Shown here: positions 46,936 through 54,844 of the stretch, piece by piece
How the letters are laid out: each line of letters starts with the position of its first letter
Numbering within the stretch: the stretch's first letter is position 1
NCBI GenBank assembly: GCA_963815665.1
Contig: CAWFHN010000013.1
Location: forward strand, 434,001-498,000
DNA length: 64,000 nt
From: DASUPK01 sp963815665
GTDB taxonomy: Bacteria > Actinomycetota > Thermoleophilia > Solirubrobacterales > 70-9
Direction of reading: 5' to 3'
Translations under genes and position numbers: made by a program
The notes under the pieces: generated by a model
Database searches by the model: none
What the model was told of the DNA's origin: nothing
What the model saw: only the letters and a program-made list of their open reading frames with translations

Positions 46936-48600
46936 GTGAGGCGAATCTTCATAGCCATCGCCGCCGGGGTCGCCCTGGCGGACGCCTCGATCGTCACGCT
47001 GGGGCTGCCGTCGATCCTGGTCGAGCTGAACGCGACCGTCGACGGCGTCGCGCTGGTGCTCGGCGTCTACACGGCCGTGCTGGCGCTGGCGCTGCTCCCC
47101 GCCGCCTGGCTTTGCCGCCGCTACGGCGACGCCCACGTCGGCGCCGCCGGGCTGGCGCTCTTCTGCGCCGCATCGCTCGGCTGCGGCGCCTCGGACTCCC
47201 TGGTGCCGCTGCTGGTGCTGCGCGGCGTCCAGGCACTGGGCGGGGCCGCCGGCCTGGTCGCGGCCTTCGAGCTCCTCGACGGCGGCAGGCCCGGCCCGGG
47301 GCGCCGGATGTGGGTGGCGGCCTCTGTCTTCGGGATCGCCGTCGGCCCCGCGCTCGGCGGGGCGCTGACCCAGGCCTTCTCGTGGCGGGCGATCTTCCTC
47401 GCCCAGGCCCCGATCGTGCTGCCCGGGATGCTCGTGGCGCTGCAGGCGGCGCGTGGGGAGATCGTGGCGCCCGACGACGGCCGGGACCCCGATCGCCCCA
47501 CCGGCCGCCTCCCCGTTCGCGAGTCGATCGCGCTGGGACTGCTCTCGGCATCGCTGACCGCGGTGATCTTCCTGGTCGTCCTCCTGCTGGTGTCCGGGTG
47601 GAGCATCGAGCCGCTCGCCGCGGCGCTGGCGGTCAGCGTCCTGCCCGCCGCCGCGCTGCTCTCCTCGCGGCTGCCGGGCGAGCCGCTGACGCGAGCCATC
47701 GCCGGGTGCCTGCTGGTCGCGGGCGGGGTGGGATGCCTTGCCCTGCTGCCCGCGGCGTCGGCCTGGTGGACGGTCGTGCCGCAGGTGCTGGCCGGGGCCG
47801 GGATGGGCATGGCCCTGCCGGCGCTCTCCGGCGAGCTGATGCCCGAGCGGACGCGCCATGACGTCGCGCGGCTGCTCTCCATCCGCCACGCGGGGATCGC
47901 GCTCGCGCTGGCGGCGCTCGCGCCCCTGATCTCGGCGAACCTCAACACGACCATCGACTCCGCCCAGGAGCAGGGCACCGCCGCGGTCCTCGACGCGCAC
48001 CTGCCGCCCGAGGACAAGATCGCCATCGCCCCCGATCTGTTCGGAGGGCTGAATACCGACGACCCCCGGGGCGAGCTGCAGAAGTCGATCGCCAAGGCGC
48101 GCACCGACCTGGATCCGGACCAGGCCTCCGAGTTCGACCGGCTCGGGAACACACTGGACGACGTGGTGACCTCGGCGGTTCGGCGGGCGTTCCGCCCCAC
48201 GTTCATCGTCACGGCAGTGCTCGCGCTGATCGCCGCCCTGATGCTGCTCTCGGGCGCGTTCCGAGCGGCGGTCAGGCGTGCCGCGATCGCGATCGCCGGC
48301 GCTGCTGCCATCGCGGCGGCGACGGGCTACGGCATCGCCTTCGCCGCAACCGATCAGGTAGTCGTCCCGATCCAGGACCCCTGCAAGGACCGCCAGCAGC
48401 CGGACACCGGGGGAATCAGCGGGGCGGTTCAGGACATCTCGCTGTCGGCGCTCGACCGGGCGGCCTGCAGCTTCGGATCGAGCCGCGAGGAGCTCCTGCT
48501 GGCCCTTTTCGACGATCGCCTCCAGCAGAAGTTCGAGGATGAGCACGGCGTCAACCCGCGCTCGGCCTCCTCCCTGATCCAGGGCCTGCTCGGCCTCTGA
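46936..48600 (+). CDS. MFS transporter, DHA2/EmrB-like
   Basis: A 554-aa major facilitator with about 12-14 helices: ADASIVTLGLPSILVELNAT (the D-x-x-I-V-x-x-A/G-L-P-x-I motif of the DHA2 group), RRYGDAHVGAAG in the first loop (shortened motif A), LRGVQALGGAAGLV, and GIAVGPALGGALTQAFSWRAIFLAQAP (motif C). A long extracytoplasmic loop of ~90 residues (from ISANLNTTIDSAQEQ) precedes the last helices and the C-terminus is another soluble ~60 residues, unusual for the group. Drug or metabolite export is likely. Confidence 0.85.
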   Translation: MRRIFIAIAAGVALADASIVTLGLPSILVELNATVDGVALVLGVYTAVLALALLPAAWLCRRYGDAHVGAAGLALFCAASLGCGASDSLVPLLVLRGVQALGGAAGLVAAFELLDGGRPGPGRRMWVAASVFGIAVGPALGGALTQAFSWRAIFLAQAPIVLPGMLVALQAARGEIVAPDDGRDPDRPTGRLPVRESIALGLLSASLTAVIFLVVLLLVSGWSIEPLAAALAVSVLPAAALLSSRLPGEPLTRAIAGCLLVAGGVGCLALLPAASAWWTVVPQVLAGAGMGMALPALSGELMPERTRHDVARLLSIRHAGIALALAALAPLISANLNTTIDSAQEQGTAAVLDAHLPPEDKIAIAPDLFGGLNTDDPRGELQKSIAKARTDLDPDQASEFDRLGNTLDDVVTSAVRRAFRPTFIVTAVLALIAALMLLSGAFRAAVRRAAIAIAGAAAIAAATGYGIAFAATDQVVVPIQDPCKDRQQPDTGGISGAVQDISLSALDRAACSFGSSREELLLALFDDRLQQKFEDEHGVNPRSASSLIQGLLGL

Positions 48601-48607
48601 CTTCTCA

Positions 48608-48613
48608 TACGGT
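48608..48613 (+). promoter_or_regulatory. Leaderless-type -10 hexamer TACGGT for the thioesterase gene
   Basis: TACGGT, six bases (ctgcag), GTG 48620; no Shine-Dalgarno sequence. Confidence 0.5.
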
Positions 48614-48619
48614 CTGCAG

Positions 48620-49036
48620 GTGAACGATCAGCCGACCCGCAGGGAGATCATCGAGACGTTCATCCCCAATTCGCCGCACGCGGCTCAGCTGGGGATCCGG
48701 GTGGTCTCCCTCGGCACCGACGAGGCGGTCCTCGAGCTCCCCTTCAAGCCGGAGCTGGCGACCATCGGCGAGGTCGTGCACGGGGGAGCGATCGGCGCGC
48801 TGATCGACACGGCAGCCATGGCGGCGGCCTGGGCGACGGACGAGGTGCCGGAGAGCGCGGCGGGCTCGACCGTCTCCCTCTCGGTCAACTTCGCCTCAGC
48901 GGCGAGCGGGGTCGACCTGCGCGCCGAGGCACGCGTCGCCAAGCGCGGCGGCCGCCTCAGCTTCTGCGAGGTGAGCGTCACCGATCCCGAGGGCACCATC
49001 GTCGCCCACGGGATCGCCACATACCGCTTCGGGTAG
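48620..49036 (+). CDS. Hotdog-fold thioesterase (PaaI/YbgC-like)
   Basis: A 138-aa hotdog protein: LELPFKPELATIGEVVHGGAIGALIDTAAMAAAW with the HGG-x-x-x-x-x-x-D motif of PaaI-type acyl-CoA thioesterases, SLSVNFASAASGVDL, and a C-terminal VSVTDPEGTIVAHGIATYRF. It hydrolyses acyl-CoA or aryl-CoA esters. GTG 48620 is the start. Its TAG lies inside a hairpin stem at 49031-49052. Confidence 0.9.
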   Translation: MNDQPTRREIIETFIPNSPHAAQLGIRVVSLGTDEAVLELPFKPELATIGEVVHGGAIGALIDTAAMAAAWATDEVPESAAGSTVSLSVNFASAASGVDLRAEARVAKRGGRLSFCEVSVTDPEGTIVAHGIATYRFG

Positions 49037-49052
49037 CGCGAGAGCGCTACCC
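49031..49052 (+). terminator. Hairpin GGGTAGCGC-GAGA-GCGCTACCC at the thioesterase stop
   Basis: A perfect nine-base stem that contains the thioesterase stop codon. No T run follows. The distal arm merges with the TACCCA element at 49048-49066, so hairpin and operator share bases. Confidence 0.45.
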
Positions 49053-49072
49053 AGTGATGATGGGTAAGAATC
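49048..49072. promoter_or_regulatory. Inverted repeat TACCCA-N7-TGGGTA followed by AGAATC (copy 1)
   Basis: Upstream of the SDR gene. TACCCAGTGAT and TGGGTARGAATC recur upstream of the PlsC gene at 53330-53359 (other orientation). TAAGAAT within it could be a -10; a shared operator-promoter is suggested. Confidence 0.45.
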
Positions 49073-49116
49073 CCGGCCCCACATCAAACGCGTGCACAAC
49101 AACAGGAGGCAACGAC

Positions 49117-49953
49117 TTGGGACTGCTTGACGGAAAGAGCGCGATCATCACCGGCTCCGCGCGAGGCATCGGCCGCGCCACGGCCGAGCTGTTCATCAGC
49201 GAGGGCGCCAAGGTGCTGATCAACGACCTCGACGGGGACGTCGCGGAGCAGGCATCCAAGGAGATCGACGGCGAGACCGCCGTCTTCGCGGGCGACCTCA
49301 CCAAGCCCGGGATCCCGGAGCAGCTGGTCAACGCCGCAATCGACGCGTTCGGTCAGGTCGATGCCGTGGTCAACAACGCCGGATACACCTGGGACGGGGT
49401 CGTCCACAAGATGACCGACGAGCAGTTCCAGGCGATGCTCGACATCCACACGATCGTCCCCTTCCGGATGATCCGCGCCCTGGCGCCGAGCTGGCGGGAG
49501 GCCGCCAAGAAGGAGGCCGAAGCGGGCGAGGAGGTCTTCCGCAAGATCGTCAACGTCACATCGGTCTCCGGCACGATGGGGAACGCCGGCCAGGCGAACT
49601 ACTCGTCCGCCAAGGCCGGCGTCACCGGGCTGACCAAGACGATCGCCAAGGAGTGGGGGCAGTTCAAGGTCAACAGCAACGCCGTCGCCTTCGGCTTCGT
49701 CGAGACCCGGCTGACCCAGGCGAAGGAGAAGGGCGAGACGATGCAGGCCGCCGGCGACAGCGGGGAGCAGGTGTCCCTCGGCATCCCCGAGCAGATGCGC
49801 CAGATGGCGCGCGTGACGATCCCGCTCGGGCGGCCGGCGGAGCCATCCGACGCGGCGGGGCCGATCCTGTTTCTCTGCTCTCCGCTCTCCAACTTCGTCC
49901 ACGGCCAGGTGATCAACTGCACCGGCGGGCAGTTCGTCGGGATGTACTCCTGA
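49117..49953 (+). CDS. Short-chain dehydrogenase/reductase (FabG/HSD-like)
   Basis: A 278-aa classical SDR: KSAIITGSARGIGRATAELF (TGxxxGIG), NNAG in VVNNAGYTWDG, Ser in NVTSVSGTMG, and YSSAKAG (YxxxK). The C-terminal region INCTGGQFVG is typical. The start is TTG 49117, chosen because AGGAGG lies seven bases upstream; the longer reading from 49054 would cross the operator. Probably a 3-oxoacyl or hydroxyacyl dehydrogenase in lipid metabolism. The methyltransferase frame begins at its stop. Confidence 0.9.
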   Translation: MGLLDGKSAIITGSARGIGRATAELFISEGAKVLINDLDGDVAEQASKEIDGETAVFAGDLTKPGIPEQLVNAAIDAFGQVDAVVNNAGYTWDGVVHKMTDEQFQAMLDIHTIVPFRMIRALAPSWREAAKKEAEAGEEVFRKIVNVTSVSGTMGNAGQANYSSAKAGVTGLTKTIAKEWGQFKVNSNAVAFGFVETRLTQAKEKGETMQAAGDSGEQVSLGIPEQMRQMARVTIPLGRPAEPSDAAGPILFLCSPLSNFVHGQVINCTGGQFVGMYS

Positions 49954-50717
49954 GCCACCGCGCGACGACCAGGCGAGAGTTCGCCAAGCAGGCCGCGTCC
50001 TTCGAGGTCGCCGGATCGATCTTCCGCGATCGCGACCTCCTGGATTGGATCGGCGCGCACGTGCCGGTCACCGACGCGGATGTCGTTCTCGATGTCGCCG
50101 GGGGGAGCGGGCGGCTCGGCCGTTACCTGGCCGAGCGCGCCGCCTTTGCGGTCATCGTCGACCTCACCCCGGAGATGCTCGCCACCGGGGCCGAATCCGC
50201 AGCCGAGGAAGAAGCGCGCAACGTGCTCTTCGCCGAAGGAGACGCGACCCGGCTGCCGTTCCCCGATGCCCAGTTCGACGTCGTCGTCAACCGCTTCGCC
50301 TTTCACCACCTCGACGACCCGGGGCTTGCCGCGCGGGAGATGGCCCGGGTGTGCAGGCCGGGCGGCCTCGTCGCGGTGATCGACATGGCCGCGGGCGACA
50401 GCGCCGCCGCGGCCCGCCGAGACGAGCTCGAGCGGCTGCGCGATCCGAGCCACACCCGTGCGCTGGCCCCAGACGAGCTGATCCGCCTGATGCAGGACGC
50501 GGGCGTCTCGGCCGAGCTCGCGTCGGAGCGGCACCGGACGCTCGACGCAGTGCGCTGGATCGAGCAGGGTCAGCCACCGCAGGACGCTGCCGCGGAGGTG
50601 CTCGCCGCTCTCGAGGGCGAGGCCGACGGCGGGCCGGAGACCGGGCTCGAGGCCGCGCGGACCGATGAGGGCCTCGTCATCCGGCACCTCTACGTCATCG
50701 CGGCCGGCCGACGCTAG
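49950..50717 (+). CDS. SAM-dependent methyltransferase (UbiE/Methyltransf_11)
   Basis: About 255 aa: VVLDVAGGSGRLGRYLAE (motif I), VDLTPEML, EGDATRLPFPDAQFDVVVNRFAFHHLDDP, and VCRPGGLVAVIDMAA. N-terminal REFAKQAASFE is typical of ubiquinone/menaquinone-type methyltransferases. No ATG, GTG or TTG lies in frame near the expected N-terminus; CTG 49950 overlapping the SDR stop (CTGA) is the likely start. Ends two bases before the convergent SDR gene stop. Confidence 0.85.
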   Translation: MSHRATTRREFAKQAASFEVAGSIFRDRDLLDWIGAHVPVTDADVVLDVAGGSGRLGRYLAERAAFAVIVDLTPEMLATGAESAAEEEARNVLFAEGDATRLPFPDAQFDVVVNRFAFHHLDDPGLAAREMARVCRPGGLVAVIDMAAGDSAAAARRDELERLRDPSHTRALAPDELIRLMQDAGVSAELASERHRTLDAVRWIEQGQPPQDAAAEVLAALEGEADGGPETGLEAARTDEGLVIRHLYVIAAGRR

Positions 50718-51556
50718 TCCGTGCGCCGCTCCTCGGCGAGCGGCTCTCCCCCGTCGCCGGCCGCCCCTCCCGGCGGCCAGGCCCCGAACCAGTTGTCCCG
50801 CGCCCCGTCGACGGTGATGACGCAGCCCGAGAAGAAGTCGCCGGCCGGCGACGCGAGATAGGCCATCAGCCAGGCCATCTCGTCCTCCGTCCCCAGCCTG
50901 CCCAGCGGCACGGTGCCGGCGACGCCCTCGACGATCGCCTTCGGGTACTTGGTCCGCAGGGTCTCGGTGTCGAACTGCCCGATGGCGACGGCCACGAGGC
51001 GAATCCCGAAGCGCGACCACTCGACGGAGAGCGTCCGCATCATGTTCTCGACCGCCGCCCTGGCGGCGCCGGTGTGGACCATCCCCGGGAACCCCATGTG
51101 CGGGGAGACGGTGATGCTGACCACCTTGCCGGACTCCTGGGGGATGAACGCCTTGGTCGCCGCGGCGTGGGTCATCTGCCAGGTGCCCTGGACGTTGAGA
51201 TCGATCACGGTCCTGAAGCCCTTGGGGGTGATCGCCTCGGCCGGGCTCAGGAACTGGCCACCGGCGTTGTTGACGAGCACGTCGATCCGGCCGTGGCGCT
51301 CGACCACGCCGTCCATGAAGCGGTCGACCGCCTCGTCGTCGCGGATGTCGAACGCCTCGAACTCGGCCTTGCCGCCGCGCCCAGACACCTCGTCGACCAT
51401 GCCCTCCAGGGGCTCGCTGCGGCGTGCGCAGCCGATCACGGTGGCGCCCAGGCCGGCCAGCTCCAGCGCCGTCGCCTTGCCGAGGCCCGTGCCGGCCCCG
51501 GAGACGACGCAAACCTTCCCGTCGAGCAGCCCGGGTGCGAAGATTCGTGAAGCCAC
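50714..51556 (-). CDS. Short-chain dehydrogenase/reductase (second)
   Basis: A 280-aa SDR: KVCVVSGAGTGLGKATALEL (TGxxxGxG form), VNNAGGQFLSP, and the catalytic region SITVSPHMGFPGMVHTGAARAAVENM, where the usual YxxxK Tyr is replaced: H-T-G-A-A-R reads HTGAARA, with no Tyr-x-x-x-Lys. This suggests the family of divergent SDRs such as 2,4-dienoyl-CoA-reductase-like proteins, which work without Tyr. GTG 51556 is the start, seven bases after TATGCT; ATG 51568 is in frame but overlaps the hexamer. Confidence 0.87.
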   Translation of the reverse strand: MASRIFAPGLLDGKVCVVSGAGTGLGKATALELAGLGATVIGCARRSEPLEGMVDEVSGRGGKAEFEAFDIRDDEAVDRFMDGVVERHGRIDVLVNNAGGQFLSPAEAITPKGFRTVIDLNVQGTWQMTHAAATKAFIPQESGKVVSITVSPHMGFPGMVHTGAARAAVENMMRTLSVEWSRFGIRLVAVAIGQFDTETLRTKYPKAIVEGVAGTVPLGRLGTEDEMAWLMAYLASPAGDFFSGCVITVDGARDNWFGAWPPGGAAGDGGEPLAEERRTD

Positions 51557-51563
51557 GGGCCTG

Positions 51564-51569
51564 AGCATA
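51564..51569 (-). promoter_or_regulatory. Leaderless-type -10 hexamer TATGCT for the second SDR gene
   Basis: TATGCT on the minus strand, seven bases, GTG 51556. It overlaps by two bases the plus-strand hexamer TAAGCT of the MBL gene, giving face-to-face promoters. Confidence 0.55.
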
Positions 51570-51573
51570 AGCT
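51568..51573 (+). promoter_or_regulatory. Leaderless-type -10 hexamer TAAGCT for the MBL-fold gene
   Basis: TAAGCT, seven bases, GTG 51581; no Shine-Dalgarno sequence. Confidence 0.55.
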
Positions 51574-51580
51574 GGCTGGC

Positions 51581-52489
51581 GTGAAGGTGAACGCGGAGGC
51601 GATTCCGCTCGAGGAGCCACTCCCTGGAGGCACGGAGGTAGCTGCGCTGATCGTGGAGCCGCTGCATACGGGCGAAGCGCTGTGGCCGGCTTCGTTCTTC
51701 AACCGGGCCGGAGGCGGACCGCTCGCCCGGCTTCGTGCCGTCGGGATCGGCTCGAAGCCGGAGACCTGGGAGTCCCGGCCCGTGCCGGCCTACCTGGCGC
51801 GCCACCCGACCGCGGGCAACATCCTGGTCGACACGGGTTTGCACCCCTCCATCGTTCGCGATCCGCGCGACAACCTCGGCCGCTTCTCGGGCCGCCATTA
51901 CACGGTCGAGGAGGGTGAGGACGTCGTCTCGCAGCTTCGCAAGCGAGGGCTCGAGCCCGCGGACATCGCGGTCGTCGTCCTCACCCATCTGCACGAGGAC
52001 CACGCGTCGGCGATCGAGGCGTTCCCCGATGCGCAGTTCGTGCTCAGCGCCACCGAGTGGGAGGAGGCCACCACCGGCAGGCTCCCTCTGCTGCGGGGCT
52101 ACCACCCCAATCACTACGACTTCGCGTTCGACTACGCCACGGTCGACTTCGACAGCGACCTGGTCGAGTCATACGGGCCCTTCGGGCGCAGCTTCGACCT
52201 CTTCGGCGACGGCTCGGCTCGGCTGATCTACACGCCCGGCCACAGCGCGGGACACACATCCGTGATCCTGCGCCTGCCTCGGCGGGACTTCGTCATCGTC
52301 GGGGACGCCGCCTACGACTGGAAGCAGCTGCAGGGCGAGGGGGAGCCCATGATGATGGCCGACGAGCACAACTGGCGGCGCTCGCTGCGGGAGCTGCAGG
52401 CCTACCGGCGCACCTACCCGTACGCGCTCATGGTCCCGGGACACGACCCGGAGTTCTGGGAGAAGCTCGAGCCCCGCTACGAGGAGTAG
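51581..52489 (+). CDS. MBL-fold hydrolase, N-acyl-homoserine-lactonase-like
   Basis: A 302-aa metallo-beta-lactamase-fold protein with the complete dinuclear metal site: HLHEDH (HxHxDH), His in YTPGHSAGH, Asp in IVGDAAYDW, and His in VPGHDPEFW. PSIVRDPRDNLG near residue 90 resembles the AHL-lactonase subgroup. Substrate may be a lactone; no quorum-sensing genes are near. The unusual first ~50 residues look like an extra lid. Confidence 0.87.
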   Translation: MKVNAEAIPLEEPLPGGTEVAALIVEPLHTGEALWPASFFNRAGGGPLARLRAVGIGSKPETWESRPVPAYLARHPTAGNILVDTGLHPSIVRDPRDNLGRFSGRHYTVEEGEDVVSQLRKRGLEPADIAVVVLTHLHEDHASAIEAFPDAQFVLSATEWEEATTGRLPLLRGYHPNHYDFAFDYATVDFDSDLVESYGPFGRSFDLFGDGSARLIYTPGHSAGHTSVILRLPRRDFVIVGDAAYDWKQLQGEGEPMMMADEHNWRRSLRELQAYRRTYPYALMVPGHDPEFWEKLEPRYEE

Positions 52490-52491
52490 CG

Positions 52492-53286
52492 CTAGGCGCG
52501 ACCCGTTTCCTGAGGGGGGGCCGGAGATGCCGCCGGCAGCCCTTCGCGGAGTCGCTTGAGCACGTCCCGGCGGCCGTTCTCCTCGAGGTCGACGTACATC
52601 GCCCGGACGCGGTCGAAGACCTGGTTGGCCACCTGCTGCTGCTCGTCCTCGGAGGGGTCGGCGTTGACCGGGAAGGTGACCGGCTCACCGTATTGGATCG
52701 TCACCTTCGGGAACCGCATCCGCTTCCAGCCGCGAACGTGCGCTGAGCCGTGAATCGCGACGGGTACGACGGGCACGCCCGACTCCAGCGCGATCTTGCC
52801 GATCCCCCGCTTGGGCTCCCCCAGGTCACCGGTCCGCGAGCGGCCGCCCTCCGCGTACATCAGCATCGTGCCCCCCCGGTCGAGAACGATGTTCGCCGTG
52901 ACGAACGCCTCCTCGTCGTGGTGCCCGCGCCGAACCGGAAAGACCCCGCCGTGCTTGAAGATGTACTTGATCGCCGGGTTCTTGAAGAGCTGGGACTTGG
53001 CCATGAACTGGATCTTCCGCGGCAGGTAGACGGCTGCGAAAAAGTGGTCCCACTGGCTGAAGTGGTTGGGCGCCAGGATCGCCGGTCCGGCGGCGGGGAC
53101 GTTCTCCACTCCTATGGCCCGAGCCCTGTAGAAGAGGATCGTCGGGATGGTCAGGATCACCCGCACGAAGTCATAGATCCAGCCGACGCCGCGGCGCGCG
53201 CTGCGGTGGTACTGCGTGAACATCTCAGCCGGGCGCGGGTCCTTGTAGACCTGCGGCTTCATGTCCTTGGGGTTGACCTTGGGCAT
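52492..53286 (-). CDS. 1-acyl-sn-glycerol-3-phosphate acyltransferase (PlsC-like)
   Basis: A 264-aa acyltransferase: NHFSQWDHFFAA is the NHx4D catalytic motif, VFPVRRG near the middle, and EGGRSRTGDLGEPKRG is the substrate-binding block; VPVVPVAIHGS follows. One N-terminal hydrophobic stretch (VRVILTIPTILFYRA) associates it with the membrane. It makes phosphatidate from lysophosphatidate. Downstream of glpK on the same strand, but separated by a terminator hairpin. Confidence 0.9.
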   Translation of the reverse strand: MPKVNPKDMKPQVYKDPRPAEMFTQYHRSARRGVGWIYDFVRVILTIPTILFYRARAIGVENVPAAGPAILAPNHFSQWDHFFAAVYLPRKIQFMAKSQLFKNPAIKYIFKHGGVFPVRRGHHDEEAFVTANIVLDRGGTMLMYAEGGRSRTGDLGEPKRGIGKIALESGVPVVPVAIHGSAHVRGWKRMRFPKVTIQYGEPVTFPVNADPSEDEQQQVANQVFDRVRAMYVDLEENGRRDVLKRLREGLPAASPAPPQETGRA

Positions 53287-53297
53287 CTCTTCCTCAC

Positions 53298-53320
53298 AAA
53301 AAACGCCGTCGAAGACGGCG
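53298..53320 (-). terminator. Rho-independent terminator in the leader of the PlsC gene
   Basis: On the minus strand CGCCGTC-TTC-GACGGCG is followed by TTTTTT, the clearest intrinsic terminator in the window. It is 55 bases after the glpK stop, and its T run ends only 11 bases before the PlsC ATG. Confidence 0.85.
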
Positions 53321-53335
53321 GCACGTGCTGATTCC

Positions 53336-53359
53336 TACCCAGTGATTACGCCTGGGTTA
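53336..53359. promoter_or_regulatory. TACCCAGTGAT...TGGGTTA element (copy 2)
   Basis: Twelve bases CTACCCAGTGAT are identical to 49047-49058, and on the minus strand TGGGTAGGAATC matches TGGGTAAGAATC of copy 1. Located between glpK and PlsC, upstream of the terminator. Confidence 0.45.
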
Positions 53360-53374
53360 CTCCCTGGATCAACC

Positions 53375-54829
53375 CTACTCACCCCGGGCCCAGCCACGGG
53401 AGCGGGCCACGGCCTCCCGCCAGCGGCCGATCAGCTCGTCGCGTCCCGATTTCGGCATCGCGGGCTCATAGGTGGCCGCCGCGCGCCACATCTCGCGCAC
53501 GTCGTCCGCCGTCCAGAGGCCGGTGGCGATGCCGGCCAGGTAGGCGGCGCCCAGGGCGGTCGTCTCGGCGATCTCCGGGACGATCACCGGGACGCCGAGG
53601 ACGTCCGCCTGGAATTGCATCAGCCACCCGTTGGCGACCGCACCGCCGTCGGCCTTGAGCTCGGGCACGCTCTCGCCCGCCGCCGCCTCCTGCGCCCGGA
53701 CCGCATCGACCGTCTGATAGGCGATCGCCTCGAGCGCGGCCCTGGCGAGGTGAGCCCTGCTCGACCCGCGCGTCAGCCCCACGATCGTCCCCCTCGCGTA
53801 GGGATCCCAGTGCGGCGAGCCCAGTCCGGTGAGGGCGGGGACGAAGTAGACGTCGTCGTTCGAGTCAAGCGACGCGGCGAGCGCCTCCGTCTCGCCGGCA
53901 TCGGAAACGATTCCGAGCCCGTCCCGGAGCCACTGCACCGCCGCGCCGGTCACGAAGACCGCCGCCTCCAGCGCGTAGGCGACCTCGCCGCCGAGACCCC
54001 AGGCGACCGTCGTGAGCAGGCCCTCCCCAGGGTCGGGGGCGTCCGTCCCCGTGTTGAGCAGGACGAAGCTGCCGGTGCCGTAGGTGTTCTTGGTCTCGCC
54101 CGGCCGCTGGCAGGCCTGGCCGAAGAGAGCCGCCTGCTGATCCCCCGCGATGCCCGCGACGGGTACCTCGCCGCCGAAGATCGAAGTCGTGCCGTAGACC
54201 TCCGATGAGGGCACCGGCTCGGGGAGCGACCTCGGGTCAACCCCCAGCAGCGCGCAGAGCTCCTCGTCCCAGGCGAGCTTGTGGATGTCGAAGAGCATCG
54301 TGCGGGACGCATTCGAGTAGTCGGTCAGGTGACGACCGGTGAGCTTGAAGGCGAGCCAGGAGTCGATCGTCCCGAAGGCCACCCCCTCCGGGAGGTCGGC
54401 ATTCTGGATCAGCCACTCGATCTTGGTCCCCGAGAAGTAGGGGTCGATCACCAGTCCCGTCCTCTCGCGAATCAGTCCCTCGTGGCCCTGCTCGCGCAGC
54501 TCGTCACAGCGAACGGCCGTGCGGCGGTCCTGCCAGACCAGCGCGCGATGCACCGGCTCGCCCGTGGCCGGGTCCCAGGCGACGACGGTCTCGCGCTGGT
54601 TCGTGATGCCGATCCCCTTCAGCTCGGAGCCCTGCACCGCGGCATCGGCGAGGGCTTCAACCGCGACGCGACGAGTCATCTCCCAGATCTCCGCGGCGTC
54701 GTGCTCGACCCATCCCGGCCTCGGAAAATGCTGCTCGAACTCGCTGTAAGAGCGGCCGCGCGGCTGCCCGTCCTCGTCGAAGACGATGCAGGTGGTCCCC
54801 GTGGTCCCCTCGTCGATGGCCAGGATCAT
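53375..54829 (-). CDS. glpK: Glycerol kinase
   Basis: A 484-aa FGGY-family kinase. ILAIDEGTTGTTCIVFDEDG is the phosphate loop, QHFPRPGWVEHD the substrate region, QRETVVAWD, GTIDSWLAFKLTG, the ATP-site GTGSFVLLNTG, and ALTGLGSPHWDPYARG. It phosphorylates glycerol to glycerol-3-phosphate, feeding PlsC and the GDPD product pool. ATG 54829 follows TAGCGT by eight bases. No glpF or glpD is adjacent. Confidence 0.95.
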   Translation of the reverse strand: MILAIDEGTTGTTCIVFDEDGQPRGRSYSEFEQHFPRPGWVEHDAAEIWEMTRRVAVEALADAAVQGSELKGIGITNQRETVVAWDPATGEPVHRALVWQDRRTAVRCDELREQGHEGLIRERTGLVIDPYFSGTKIEWLIQNADLPEGVAFGTIDSWLAFKLTGRHLTDYSNASRTMLFDIHKLAWDEELCALLGVDPRSLPEPVPSSEVYGTTSIFGGEVPVAGIAGDQQAALFGQACQRPGETKNTYGTGSFVLLNTGTDAPDPGEGLLTTVAWGLGGEVAYALEAAVFVTGAAVQWLRDGLGIVSDAGETEALAASLDSNDDVYFVPALTGLGSPHWDPYARGTIVGLTRGSSRAHLARAALEAIAYQTVDAVRAQEAAAGESVPELKADGGAVANGWLMQFQADVLGVPVIVPEIAETTALGAAYLAGIATGLWTADDVREMWRAAATYEPAMPKSGRDELIGRWREAVARSRGWARGE

Positions 54830-54837
54830 CGGCCGGG

Positions 54838-54843
54838 ACGCTA
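54838..54843 (-). promoter_or_regulatory. Leaderless-type -10 hexamer TAGCGT for glpK
   Basis: TAGCGT on the minus strand, eight bases, ATG 54829; lies just upstream of the end of the GT2 gene. Confidence 0.5.
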
Positions 54844-54844
54844 T

